Positions 15,036-22,148 of a DNA stretch of 22,148 nucleotides are shown here, one piece after another; within the stretch, counting starts at the first letter, position 1, and every line of letters starts with the position of its first letter. The notes below the pieces were generated by a model, which saw only the letters and a list, made by a program, of their open reading frames with translations, was not told the origin of the DNA and ran no database searches. The stretch lies in assembly GCA_025464695.1 (NCBI GenBank), contig JAODNQ010000130.1, forward strand, positions 1 through 22,148, read 5' to 3'. Both the position numbers and the translations under genes were made by a program. This DNA comes from Frankiales bacterium. Lineage in GTDB: Bacteria > Actinomycetota > Actinomycetes > Mycobacteriales > SCTD01.

Positions 15036-16129
15036 AACGCGTACCGGACGCGGAGCCAGGGCGTGCGCTCGGCGACCAGGTCGGTGAGGGCGCGGACCTG
15101 CTCGCCCTTGAACCCGGTCCGGTAGCGCACGTTCCAGCCGCCGGTCTGCGACCGCTTGGCCTGCTGCAGCTCCGGCCGCCACAGGACCTCCTCGGCCTGG
15201 GGGTGCCAGCCGAGGTTGACCTCGTGCAGCTGCTCGTTGTGGGTCAGGAAGATGACCTCGGCGGCCGCCTGCGCCTTGAAGGCCGGACCGGTGGCGTCGG
15301 CGAGGTCGTCGAGCAGCTGCGCCCAGTCCTGCAGCCACCCCTCCCGCACGACGACGGGCGAAAGGTTGACGTGGACCTCGTAGCCGGCGGCCACGAAGTC
15401 GTCGACCGCGGCGAGCCGCTCGGCGGTGCTGGAGGTGCGGAGGTCGAGCAGCTTGCTGTCGGCCTGCGGCATGAGGGAGAATCGGATCCGCGTCCGGCCC
15501 TGCGGGTCGGCGTCGAGCAGCTCGCGGTTGACGTGCTTGGTCGCGAACGACGCCTTGGCCGTCGGGAGGTCGCGGAACGTCGCGATCAGGTCGTGGACGT
15601 TGTCCGACAGCCGGGCGTCGAGGGAGCAGTCGCTGTTCTCGCCGATGTCGTAGACCCAGGCGAGCGGGTCGACCTGGTCGGGCACCTGCTTCACGCCCTG
15701 GCGCCCGACGTGCCCGCGCAGGTACTTGGTGATCTTGTCGATGTTGGCGAACACGGTGACCGGGTTGGCGTAGCCCTTGCGGCGCGGGACGTAGCAGTAG
15801 GCGCACGCCATGGCGCAGCCGTTCGCCGTGGAGGGCGCGATGAAGTCACTGCTGCGACCGTTGGGGCGGGCGCTGAGGGACTTCTTGACGCCGAGCACGA
15901 GGTCCTCGGTCTTGATCCGGACCCACCGGTCGACGTCCTCGGGCCCGTACGGGACGGCGAGGTGGGACGCGACCTCGATGCGCTCGGCGTCGGGCCAGCG
16001 GGCGAGGACCTCCTGGCCGCGGGGGAGCTCCGCGGCGGCGGGCTCGACGTAGATCCGACGGACGTCCATCAGCCGGGACAGCTCGGGAGAGGCAGCGGGG
16101 GACGGGGCGAAGGGGAGGGCGTCCTGCAC
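15032..16129 (-). CDS. Spore photoproduct lyase-family radical SAM protein
   Basis: A 365-residue protein. The radical SAM cluster motif CAMACAYC gives C105, C109 and C112, which would bind a [4Fe-4S] cluster and S-adenosylmethionine. RIYVEPAAAELPRG near the N-terminus and CYVPRRKGYANPVTVFANI are typical of the SPL family found in non-spore-formers as well. C168 (ENSDCSLD) may correspond to the hydrogen-donor cysteine of Bacillus SplB (C141); that alignment is by eye. It may repair UV thymine lesions, but proteins of this branch are poorly characterised. The start is GTG 16129; an inner ATG at residue 21 is possible. It lies 38 bases after the MMPL gene and its stop codon overlaps the opposing diguanylate cyclase stop (CTAG). 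Confidence 0.9.
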   Translation of the reverse strand: MQDALPFAPSPAASPELSRLMDVRRIYVEPAAAELPRGQEVLARWPDAERIEVASHLAVPYGPEDVDRWVRIKTEDLVLGVKKSLSARPNGRSSDFIAPSTANGCAMACAYCYVPRRKGYANPVTVFANIDKITKYLRGHVGRQGVKQVPDQVDPLAWVYDIGENSDCSLDARLSDNVHDLIATFRDLPTAKASFATKHVNRELLDADPQGRTRIRFSLMPQADSKLLDLRTSSTAERLAAVDDFVAAGYEVHVNLSPVVVREGWLQDWAQLLDDLADATGPAFKAQAAAEVIFLTHNEQLHEVNLGWHPQAEEVLWRPELQQAKRSQTGGWNVRYRTGFKGEQVRALTDLVAERTPWLRVRYAF

Positions 16130-16167
16130 ACCTGGTCAACGCCGGCGGCAGGAGCGCCCTTCCCGGA

Positions 16168-18309
16168 CTAGCGCTGCGCGGGCACCCTCGGCGCCGACCG
16201 CTGCTGCGGCACCTCGACGGCGGCGAGCGGCGACGGCGCGACCCGCAGGACCTTCGCCAGGCCGGCCGGGAGCCACCAGTTCCAGCGGCCGAACAGGCTC
16301 ACCAGGGCGGGCACGAGCAGGGCCCGGACGAGCGTGGCGTCGATGAGGATCCCGACGCCGAGGGCCGTCCCGAGGACCTTGATGTCGGTGCCGGGTGCGG
16401 ACGCCAGGGCGGCGAAGGCGAAGAACAGGATCAGCGCGGCGCTGGTGACCAGCCGGCCGGTCCGCCCGAGCCCGGTGATGACCGCCTGCGACGTCGACCC
16501 GGTCTCGTCGTACTCCTCGCGCATGCGGGCGAGGATGAAGACCTCGTAGTCCATCGACAGGCCGAACAGGAAGGCGAAGATCAGCACGGGCAGCCAGAAG
16601 GTGATGGAGCCGGTGGGGGAGACCCCGAAGACGGCACCGGAGCCGTGGCCCTGCTGCCAGAACAGGACCACCGTGCCGAACACCGCCGACAGGCTGACCA
16701 GGTTGAGCAGAACCGCCTTGATCGGCAGCAGGATGCTCCGGAACGTGCGCACCAGCAGCACGAACGTCACCAGGGAGATGAGCGCCAGCACGTACGGGAA
16801 GTTGTCGTAGACGGCGCTGCCGTAGTCCTCGACGGTCGCGCCCGGGCCGGTGACCCGGACGTCGCCGGGGACCGCCCCCTCGACCGCGCTGCGCACCCGG
16901 TCGACCACCGCGGTGCCGTCGCTGTCGACGGTCTCCTCGCGCGGGACGACGTCGACCCGGGCCGTGCCGTCCTTGCGCCCGCCGACGACGGCGGTCAGGA
17001 CGTCGGGGACAGCCTTGGCCGCGCGCACCGCGGCGTCGCCGTCGGCGTCGTCGACCAGGACCGTGATCGGGGTGAGCACGCCGGTGCCGACGCCGCCGTC
17101 GCGGAGCACCTGCAGCGCCTCGTAGGCCGGGCCGCTGCGGGCGAGGGAGTCGCTGCCCGACTGGCCGATCCGCAGGTCGAACACGGGGACGATCAGGGCG
17201 CCGAGGGCGACGACCGCGACGAGCGTGGCGACCCACCGGCGCTTCACGATCGCGCCCGCCCAGGCCGACCAGCCGCGGGCGGCGACCCCCTCCTTGCGGA
17301 TGTGCGGCCAGTCGATCCGCGGCCCGATGCCGCCGAGCAGTGCCGGCAGCAGGGTGAGGACGACGGCGACGCTGACGAGCGGGATGAGCATCCCGCCGAG
17401 CCCCATGCTGCGCAGGAACGGCACCGGCACGACCAGCAGCGACACCAGGCTGATCGCCACGGTGACCCCGGAGGCGAGCACGGCGTGCCCGGCGGTGCGG
17501 ACCGCGGTGAGGACCGCCGTCTCGTTGTCGGCGCCCTTCGCCCGCTCCTCGCGCCAGCGCGCCACGATGAGCAGCGAGTAGTCGATCGCGACCCCGAGAC
17601 CGATGAGGCTGATGAGGAACTGCACGACGAAGCTCACGTCGGTCAGGTAGCTCAGGCCGAGCACCAGCAGGAACGTCGTGAGGATGGAGACCGCGGCGAT
17701 GAGCAGCGGCAGGAAGGCCAGGAAGCTGGCGAACACGAAGAGCAGGACCGCCAGCGCACCGAGCGCCCCGAACAGCGTCTCGGCCAGCACCGAGGGCCCC
17801 TCGGTCTCGCCGCCCGCCGAGAGCAGCGTGTACGACGTCAGGCCGGTGGTCAGTCCGCGCGCCGTCGCGACGCTCTCGAGGGCGGGCCGGACCTTCGTCT
17901 CGTTGCCCGGGCCGAAGCCCTCGGGCAGGGGGCCGGTGACCAGCGCGAACGCCGTCCGGCCGTCGTCGGTGGTGAAGCGTGGGTCACCGGTGGAGGCGCC
18001 GTCCACGACCTGCAGCCCCGGCACCCGGCGGACGGCGTCGAAGGCGGCGGCGACGTCGGACGCGCGGGCCGCGACCGTCGTGCCCTCGGGCACGGTGACG
18101 GTGGGGACCAGCGTGTCGAACGAGCTCGTGCCGTAGAGACGGTTGAGCTCGACCTCGGTCTCGTAGCCGGGCTGGCCGGGCAGCGAGAAGTCGAAGGTGA
18201 GCCGGTCCGACAGCTGTCCTGCGGCGACGCCTCCGGCGAGGAAGGTGACGAGCCAGAACAGCCCGACGAGCCGTCGGTGGCGCAGGACGAAGCGGGCGAG
18301 GGTGTCCAC
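16168..18309 (-). CDS. MMPL-family RND transporter
   Basis: A 713-residue membrane protein with two repeats, each a helix, an external domain and five further helices. Proton-relay Asp-Tyr pairs are present in both halves: GLGVAIDYSLLIVARWREE (D243-Y244) and GLSMDYEVFILARMREE (D587-Y588), matching the pairs known in mycobacterial MmpL3. Such proteins export lipids or small hydrophobic molecules using the proton gradient. The start is GTG 18309 with GGAGGT five bases upstream. The C-terminal tail is short, so there is no added domain. The downstream radical SAM gene may share its transcript. The cargo cannot be inferred. Confidence 0.94.
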   Translation of the reverse strand: MDTLARFVLRHRRLVGLFWLVTFLAGGVAAGQLSDRLTFDFSLPGQPGYETEVELNRLYGTSSFDTLVPTVTVPEGTTVAARASDVAAAFDAVRRVPGLQVVDGASTGDPRFTTDDGRTAFALVTGPLPEGFGPGNETKVRPALESVATARGLTTGLTSYTLLSAGGETEGPSVLAETLFGALGALAVLLFVFASFLAFLPLLIAAVSILTTFLLVLGLSYLTDVSFVVQFLISLIGLGVAIDYSLLIVARWREERAKGADNETAVLTAVRTAGHAVLASGVTVAISLVSLLVVPVPFLRSMGLGGMLIPLVSVAVVLTLLPALLGGIGPRIDWPHIRKEGVAARGWSAWAGAIVKRRWVATLVAVVALGALIVPVFDLRIGQSGSDSLARSGPAYEALQVLRDGGVGTGVLTPITVLVDDADGDAAVRAAKAVPDVLTAVVGGRKDGTARVDVVPREETVDSDGTAVVDRVRSAVEGAVPGDVRVTGPGATVEDYGSAVYDNFPYVLALISLVTFVLLVRTFRSILLPIKAVLLNLVSLSAVFGTVVLFWQQGHGSGAVFGVSPTGSITFWLPVLIFAFLFGLSMDYEVFILARMREEYDETGSTSQAVITGLGRTGRLVTSAALILFFAFAALASAPGTDIKVLGTALGVGILIDATLVRALLVPALVSLFGRWNWWLPAGLAKVLRVAPSPLAAVEVPQQRSAPRVPAQR

Positions 18310-18339
18310 GAAGGACCTCCGGTCAGGCTGGGGCGGCTC

Positions 18340-18345
18340 ACCCTA
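18340..18345 (-). promoter_or_regulatory. Possible -10 element for the MMPL gene
   Basis: Reading the minus strand, TAGGGT (18345 to 18340) fits TANNNT and lies 30 bases before the GTG start at 18309. No matching -35 is obvious. The gap to the preceding gene is 60 bases, so read-through is also possible. Confidence 0.3.
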
Positions 18346-18369
18346 GGGACAGCGGATGAACGCGGGATG

Positions 18370-18945
18370 TCAGACGGGGACGCGGCAGACCCAGCTCCAG
18401 GCGGTGCCGCTCCCCTCCTCCTGACGCACCAGCTGGTCCAGACTCATCGGTGCCGGGGAACGCAGTGCGACGGCGACCCCCAGGAAGGCGACCGCGGCGA
18501 CGAGCGCGGCCGCCGACGCCCGCCGCGCCCCGAGCCGCAGGGCGGTCCACGCGGCGACGGTCAGGGCCCACAGCACCAGGGCGGCGACCAGCGCGCCGGG
18601 CCACAGGAAGTGCGCCGTGATGTGGACCGCGAACACGTCCATCCACGCGACGTGCAGCGCCCCGACGGTCAGGAACACGACGTCGGGGACGGCGCTGTAC
18701 AGGTGCCCGACCAGCGTCGCCTCGTGCGCCCGCCACTGCCGGACCTCGGGGTCCCGGGGCCGGAGCAGGCGGGCCAGGGTGAGCAGCCCGAGCCCGAGGG
18801 CGGCACCGAGGAGCGCGTGCAGCCAGTAGTGGAAGTCGGCGCCGCCCTGGTGGTACCGGTACCAGAACCAGACCTCCACGCCGACCAGCCCGACGGCGGT
18901 CGCGCGGTGCCGGACGGCGGGGCCGGGGACGAGGTCGAGGGTCAT
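18370..18945 (-). CDS. His-rich polytopic membrane protein, function unknown
   Basis: A 191-residue protein starting at ATG 18945, which overlaps the upstream gene's stop (ATGA). The same frame is open further upstream but that part is antisense-like noise over the thioredoxin gene. About five hydrophobic segments are visible (near 14-30, 41-60, 82-100, 113-135 and 143-161). Nine histidines lie at residues 13, 32, 39, 43, 74, 81, 98, 108 and 112, many next to or within helices (YHQGGADFHYWLH, HEATLVGHLYSAVPD, HITAHF). This suggests metal or heme binding. Loose likeness to membrane-bound metal-dependent hydrolases is not strong enough to name it. It is third in the kinase operon. Confidence 0.8.
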   Translation of the reverse strand: MTLDLVPGPAVRHRATAVGLVGVEVWFWYRYHQGGADFHYWLHALLGAALGLGLLTLARLLRPRDPEVRQWRAHEATLVGHLYSAVPDVVFLTVGALHVAWMDVFAVHITAHFLWPGALVAALVLWALTVAAWTALRLGARRASAAALVAAVAFLGVAVALRSPAPMSLDQLVRQEEGSGTAWSWVCRVPV

Positions 18946-19349
18946 CGCGCCACCGCGTCGAGCAGCGTCTGGACCTCCTGCGCGTGCGCGGCGGGCTCGG
19001 GGTCGACGGTCCGGTAGCGGACGTGGCCGCGACGGTCGACCACCGCGTAGCCGGCCCGGCCGCCTGTCACGCCGTAGTCGCGGGAGAGCTCCGGCCGCAC
19101 CAGCACCGTCGCCCCGCGGACGGCGGGCGCCCGGCAGCCGGAGCACAGCAGGAGCAGCACGGGGCGGCCGTCGGCCGGGACGGGGACCCCGGGCGCGGGC
19201 TCGTCGAGGTAGAGCAGGTCGAGCTGCTGCAGGGCGTGGACGGGGTCGTGCCGGGCGTGGTCAGCGCTCTGCAGGTAGGAGGTGACCCCGGCGACCGGGA
19301 GCAGGACGGCGGCCACCGCCGAGAGGACCAGCCGCGACGCCGGGGTCAC
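18942..19349 (-). CDS. Membrane-tethered thioredoxin-like protein with CSGC motif
   Basis: A 135-residue protein starting at GTG 19349, overlapping the kinase stop (GTGA). Residues 6-25 form a signal or anchor helix, so the rest faces outward. VLLLLCSGC (C69, C72) followed by a helix, then YGVTGGRAGYAVVDRRGHVRYR, fits the core of a small thioredoxin or redoxin fold. The residue expected to be the cis-proline before the central strand seems to be missing (R98-A99 there), which is odd for an active oxidoreductase; metal binding is an alternative. It is coupled at both ends, to the kinase and to the His-rich membrane protein. Confidence 0.78.
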   Translation of the reverse strand: MTPASRLVLSAVAAVLLPVAGVTSYLQSADHARHDPVHALQQLDLLYLDEPAPGVPVPADGRPVLLLLCSGCRAPAVRGATVLVRPELSRDYGVTGGRAGYAVVDRRGHVRYRTVDPEPAAHAQEVQTLLDAVAR

Positions 19350-20785
19350 GGCGCGCGCGGCAGCAGGACGCGCATCGTCGTCCCCCGCCCCACCTCGCTG
19401 TCGACGGCGACGCTGCCCCCGTGGGCTGCGACCAGGGCGGCGACGATCGACAGGCCGAGGCCGCTGCCCGTCGCGCTCGCCGACCGGGTGCGGCTGCTGT
19501 CGGCCCGGTAGAACCGCTCGAAGACGCGGGCGGCGACGTCGGGCGACATCCCCGGACCGTCGTCGCGCACCTCGAGGACCACGGTGGCGTCGTCCCCCGT
19601 GAGCGCCACCTCGACCGTCGTCCCGGCCGGCGTGTGCGTGGTCGCGTTGGCGACGAGGTTGCCGAGCACCTGGCGCAGGCGGGCGTCGTCGCCCAGCACC
19701 ACGGGCGGCGGGCCCTGCGGCGGCAGCAGCCGGACGGCGTGACCGGTGACGGCGGCGGCGTCGTGCACGACGTCGGCCGCGACGGTGAGCAGGTCGACCC
19801 GGGTGCGCTCGAGCGGGCGCTGCTGGTCCAGCCGGGCGAGCAGCAGCAGGTCCTCGACGAGCAGGCCCATGCGGGCGGCCTCGTCCTCGATCCGCTGCAC
19901 CACCCGCGGCAGGTCCTTCGCACTCACCGCCCCTTGCCGGTAGAGCTCCGCGAAGCCGCGGATCGAGGTCAGGGGCGTGCGCAGCTCGTGGCTGGCGTCG
20001 CCGACGAACCGGCGCATCCGCTCCTCCGACGCGCGCGCCTCGGCCTCCGACCGCTGCTGCGCGCCGTACGCCGTCTCGAACCGGTCGACCATGCTGTTGA
20101 ACGACGTCGCCAGGCTGCCGACCTCCGTGCGCGGGCCGGCGACGGGCACCCGCACCGACAGGTCACCCGCCGCGATCGCCTCCGCTGTCTGCTCCACCGT
20201 CGTCAGCGGTCGCAGGCTGCGGCGCACGCCGGCGGCGCCCAGGGCCCCGGCCGCGGCCAGGGCGGCGACCCCGACGAGGGCGTCGATGAGCAGCAGCCGG
20301 CGCACGGTGGCGTCCACGCCACCGAGCGGGAGCGCGACGACGACGCTGCCGCCCGACGCCAGCGGCTGGACGTCGGCGCGCCAGTCGTCGCCCCCGCCGG
20401 CCGAGGGCACGGTGAAGGGGCCGTCGGCCAGCCGCGCGGCCGTGGTGGCGTCGAGCAGGGGGAGGCGCGGGCCGTCGTCGTCGCCGTCGAGGCCCTCGAC
20501 CGCGCCCAGCAGCGCGCCGGTGTCGTCGAACTGCGCGGTGAACGAGCCGCCCGGGACGGGGAAGCGGCCCCGGGGCGGTCGGCCGCGGCGGTCGCCGGGC
20601 CCTGCGGCCATGCGCACGCTCTCCGACAGCTGGTCGTCGACGCGGTCGAGCAGGTAGCCGCGGAGCGCGACCACACCGGCGACGCTGGTGAGCAGCACCA
20701 CGAGGGCGACCGTGGCCAGCAGCAGCGACAGCACGAGGGTGCGCAGCGGCACGCGTGCCGCCAGCCCGCCGTTCGGCACGGTCAT
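19346..20785 (-). CDS. Sensor histidine kinase, no adjacent response regulator
   Basis: A 479-residue membrane kinase. Helices at about 15-41 and 163-186 enclose an outer sensor region of about 120 residues. A HAMP linker follows (about 187-240), then the H-box FVGDASHELRTPLT with H266. The ATPase domain has the N-box NLVANATTHTP (N376, N380), G1 DDGPG at 408-412 and G2 GSGLG at 440-444. All key residues for autophosphorylation are present. The start is ATG 20785 with GAGGG nine bases before. Normally such kinases are paired with an OmpR-type regulator, but neither neighbour is one. It instead leads an operon with the thioredoxin-like and His-rich proteins. The signal might be redox or metal state, but that is inference. 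Confidence 0.94.
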   Translation of the reverse strand: MTVPNGGLAARVPLRTLVLSLLLATVALVVLLTSVAGVVALRGYLLDRVDDQLSESVRMAAGPGDRRGRPPRGRFPVPGGSFTAQFDDTGALLGAVEGLDGDDDGPRLPLLDATTAARLADGPFTVPSAGGGDDWRADVQPLASGGSVVVALPLGGVDATVRRLLLIDALVGVAALAAAGALGAAGVRRSLRPLTTVEQTAEAIAAGDLSVRVPVAGPRTEVGSLATSFNSMVDRFETAYGAQQRSEAEARASEERMRRFVGDASHELRTPLTSIRGFAELYRQGAVSAKDLPRVVQRIEDEAARMGLLVEDLLLLARLDQQRPLERTRVDLLTVAADVVHDAAAVTGHAVRLLPPQGPPPVVLGDDARLRQVLGNLVANATTHTPAGTTVEVALTGDDATVVLEVRDDGPGMSPDVAARVFERFYRADSSRTRSASATGSGLGLSIVAALVAAHGGSVAVDSEVGRGTTMRVLLPRAP

Positions 20786-20842
20786 GCGGCAGCCCTCACC
20801 GCTGCAGCCTGCCAGCCCACCCTGGACGTTGGCTGTGAGCCC

Positions 20843-21700
20843 TCAGCGTGCGCGCAGCCCGCCGCTGACGTCGTGGGCGGGAGCGGCGAGGTTGAGGCGG
20901 GTGAAGGCGAGGGCCTCGGCGAGGTCGGCCTCCCGCTCGGCGCGGTCCTCGGCCTTGCGGGTGCTCACCTCGACGACGACCAGGCCGTCGAACCCCTGCA
21001 CCGCGAGACCCTCGAGCAGCTCCGCGCAGGGCTGGGTGCCGCGGCCGGGCACGAGGTGCTCGTCGCGGGCGCTGCCGGTGCCGTCGGCGATGTGGACGTG
21101 GGCCAGCCGGTCGGCCATCTTCGCGCCCATCGCGAGCGCGTCGGACTGGGAGACGGAGGTGTGCGACAGGTCGAGGGTGAAGTGCCGGTAGTCCTCCTCG
21201 GTGGGGTCCCAGTCGGGGGAGTACGGCGTCACCTCGCGGCCGCGGGCCCGCAGCGGGAACATGTTCTCGACGGCGAACTTCACGTCGGTCTCGCCGGCCA
21301 TCTGGTGGATCCCGCCGAGGAACTGCCGGGCGTAGTCGCGCTGCCAGCGGAACGGCGGGTGCACGACGACGGTCTCGGCCCCGAGCGTCTCGGCGGCGTC
21401 CTTCGAGCGCACGAGCTTGGCCCAGGGGTCCGTGCCCCAGACCCGCTGGCTGATGACGAGGCAGGGCGCGTGGACCGAGAGGACCGGGATCTCGTGGTAG
21501 TCCGACAGCCGGCGCAGGGCGTCGACGTCCTGGCTGACGGGGTCGGTCCAGATCATGACCTCGACGCCGTCGTAGCCGAGCCGGGCGGCGATCTCGAAGG
21601 CGTCGGCCGTGGACTGCGGGTAGACGCTCGGGGTGGCGAGGGCGACCCGGGCCTCGGGCACGCGGGCGACCGGGCGGTCGGCTTCGGACGACTCGGACAT
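20843..21700 (-). CDS. TIM-barrel sugar phosphate isomerase/endonuclease IV-like protein
   Basis: A 285-residue protein of the AP-endonuclease-2/xylose-isomerase-like barrel family. Likely metal-binding residues sit at strand ends: VVVHPP (H114), FAVENMF (E145), TLDLSHT (D177, H180), HVHIADG (H201, H203) and VVVEVST (E244). DEHLVPGRG before the last strand is typical of the family. The true substrate is unknown; such proteins range from sugar isomerases to DNA-repair-like enzymes. ATG 21700 lies right after a -10-like hexamer on the minus strand, without a clear ribosome-binding site, so the transcript leader may be very short. It is 57 bases upstream of the kinase gene on the same strand. 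Confidence 0.88.
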   Translation of the reverse strand: MSESSEADRPVARVPEARVALATPSVYPQSTADAFEIAARLGYDGVEVMIWTDPVSQDVDALRRLSDYHEIPVLSVHAPCLVISQRVWGTDPWAKLVRSKDAAETLGAETVVVHPPFRWQRDYARQFLGGIHQMAGETDVKFAVENMFPLRARGREVTPYSPDWDPTEEDYRHFTLDLSHTSVSQSDALAMGAKMADRLAHVHIADGTGSARDEHLVPGRGTQPCAELLEGLAVQGFDGLVVVEVSTRKAEDRAEREADLAEALAFTRLNLAAPAHDVSGGLRAR

Positions 21701-21706
21701 CGGGGG

Positions 21707-21731
21707 CGAGCCTACGGCCCGCCTAGGCTCG
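21707..21731. promoter_or_regulatory. Divergent promoter with perfect inverted repeat
   Basis: CGAGCCTA (21707-21714) and TAGGCTCG (21724-21731) are perfect reverse complements with a nine-base spacer. Each arm contains TAGGCT, a TANNNT-type -10, one per strand. On the + strand it ends six bases before GTG 21736; on the - strand it ends eight bases before ATG 21700. It could serve as promoter pair and as MarR binding site. Confidence 0.6.
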
Positions 21732-21735
21732 TGCG

Positions 21736-22148
21736 GTGACCAGCGGCCGCCTCCCCCTCGACCCGGTCGAGGAGGCCCGCCGGCAGTGGGTCCGCCACGG
21801 TTGGGAGTCGGCGGCCGACGGCATGGCCGCCGTGACCTCGGTGATGCGGGCGCAGCAGATCCTGCTGGCCCGCACGGAGGAGGCCCTGCGCCCGCACGGG
21901 CTGACCTTCGCGCGCTACGAGGTCCTCATGCTGCTGCTGTTCAGCCGGGCCGGGGTGCTGCCCATGAAGACCATCGCGAGCCGCCTGCAGGTGCACCCCA
22001 CGAGCGTCACCAACGCCATCGACCGGCTCGAGGGGGCCGGGCTGGTGCGCCGGCGGCCGCACCCCGACGACGGCCGGGCGCTGCTGGTGGAGCTGACCGA
22101 GCAGGGCGCCGAGCAGGCCCGGGAGGCGACCGAGGTGCTCAACGCCGG
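21736..22148 (+). CDS. MarR-family transcriptional regulator (3'-truncated by window edge)
   Basis: The frame opens at GTG 21736 ([10 protein letters not shown]) and is still open at the window end, giving at least 137 residues. The winged-helix pattern is clear: [11 protein letters not shown], then [39 protein letters not shown] and LLVELTEQG, all typical of MarR. An upstream GTG at 21731 hits a stop at once. The start lies six bases after a TAGGCT -10, so the transcript is probably leaderless. It is divergent from the TIM-barrel gene and may regulate it or itself through the inverted repeat between them. Confidence 0.9.
   Translation, partial: MTSGRLPLDPVEEARRQWVRHGWESAADGMAAVTSVMRAQQILLARTEEALRPHGLTFARYEVLMLLLFSRAGVLPMKTIASRLQVHPTSVTNAIDRLEGAGLVRRRPHPDDGRALLVELTEQGAEQAREATEVLNA

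Noticed and set aside
13320..15806. An 828-residue open frame on the minus strand
   Set aside because: It lies opposite the TetR and diguanylate cyclase genes and overlaps the radical SAM gene in another frame. Its product is a run of Arg, Gly, Ala, Gln and His without domains, as expected from GC-rich antisense.
16645..19017. A 790-residue open frame on the plus strand
   Set aside because: It is antisense to the MMPL, His-rich and thioredoxin-like genes, which have clear family motifs. Its composition is Asp/Arg/Gly/Gln noise.
19421..21739. A 772-residue open frame on the plus strand
   Set aside because: It is antisense to the histidine kinase and TIM-barrel genes, both certain by motif.

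Overview
The window is about 22 kb of very GC-rich DNA with strong G/C bias at third codon positions, frequent GTG starts and stop/start overlaps of the GTGA and ATGA kind. The gene content is LivFGHM-type ABC transport, acyl-CoA dehydrogenase plus 3-hydroxyacyl-CoA dehydrogenase, MMPL, a TetR/MFS pair and a spore-photoproduct-lyase-like radical SAM protein. Together these point to a free-living high-GC actinobacterium. The sequence alone does not fix the genus.

Layout. (1) Positions 1-5886, + strand: a tightly packed operon for a branched-chain amino acid/amide-type (HAAT/Liv) ABC transporter. It has a substrate-binding protein (5' end outside the window), two unrecognised two-helix membrane proteins (the second with a Cys/His knuckle), a fused LivH-LivM permease, and LivG and LivF ATPases. 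(2) 5974-7095: a membrane-anchored helical protein of unknown function. (3) 7260-9280: acyl-CoA dehydrogenase and 3-hydroxybutyryl-CoA dehydrogenase overlapping by 4 bases, closed by a perfect hairpin terminator. (4) 9441-11860: a promoter and long structured leader, then two coupled exported proteins of unknown function, then a two-tier hairpin terminator. (5) 11887-13880: an apparently leaderless MFS efflux gene followed by its TetR-family regulator, with a perfect 20-bp palindrome lying over the promoter and start codon. (6) 13974-15035: a GAF-GGDEF diguanylate cyclase. It converges on (7) 18309-15032, - strand: an MMPL transporter followed by an SPL-family radical SAM protein. (8) 20785-18370, - strand: a histidine kinase with no response regulator beside it, coupled to a membrane-tethered thioredoxin-like protein and a His-rich membrane protein. 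(9) 21700-20843, - strand: a TIM-barrel sugar isomerase/endonuclease-like protein, divergent from (10) a partial MarR regulator (21736 onward), with a perfect 8-bp inverted repeat between them that carries a -10-like hexamer on each strand.

How the genes fit together. The transporter and the beta-oxidation pair suggest uptake and catabolism of small organic acids or amides, but no direct link is shown. The most unusual units are the two accessory membrane proteins inside the Liv operon, the orphan kinase/thioredoxin/His-rich membrane cassette, the coupled exported pair behind a structured leader, and two promoters with the same -10-N6-GTG leaderless geometry. No IS element, prophage, CRISPR array, rRNA or convincing tRNA was seen.
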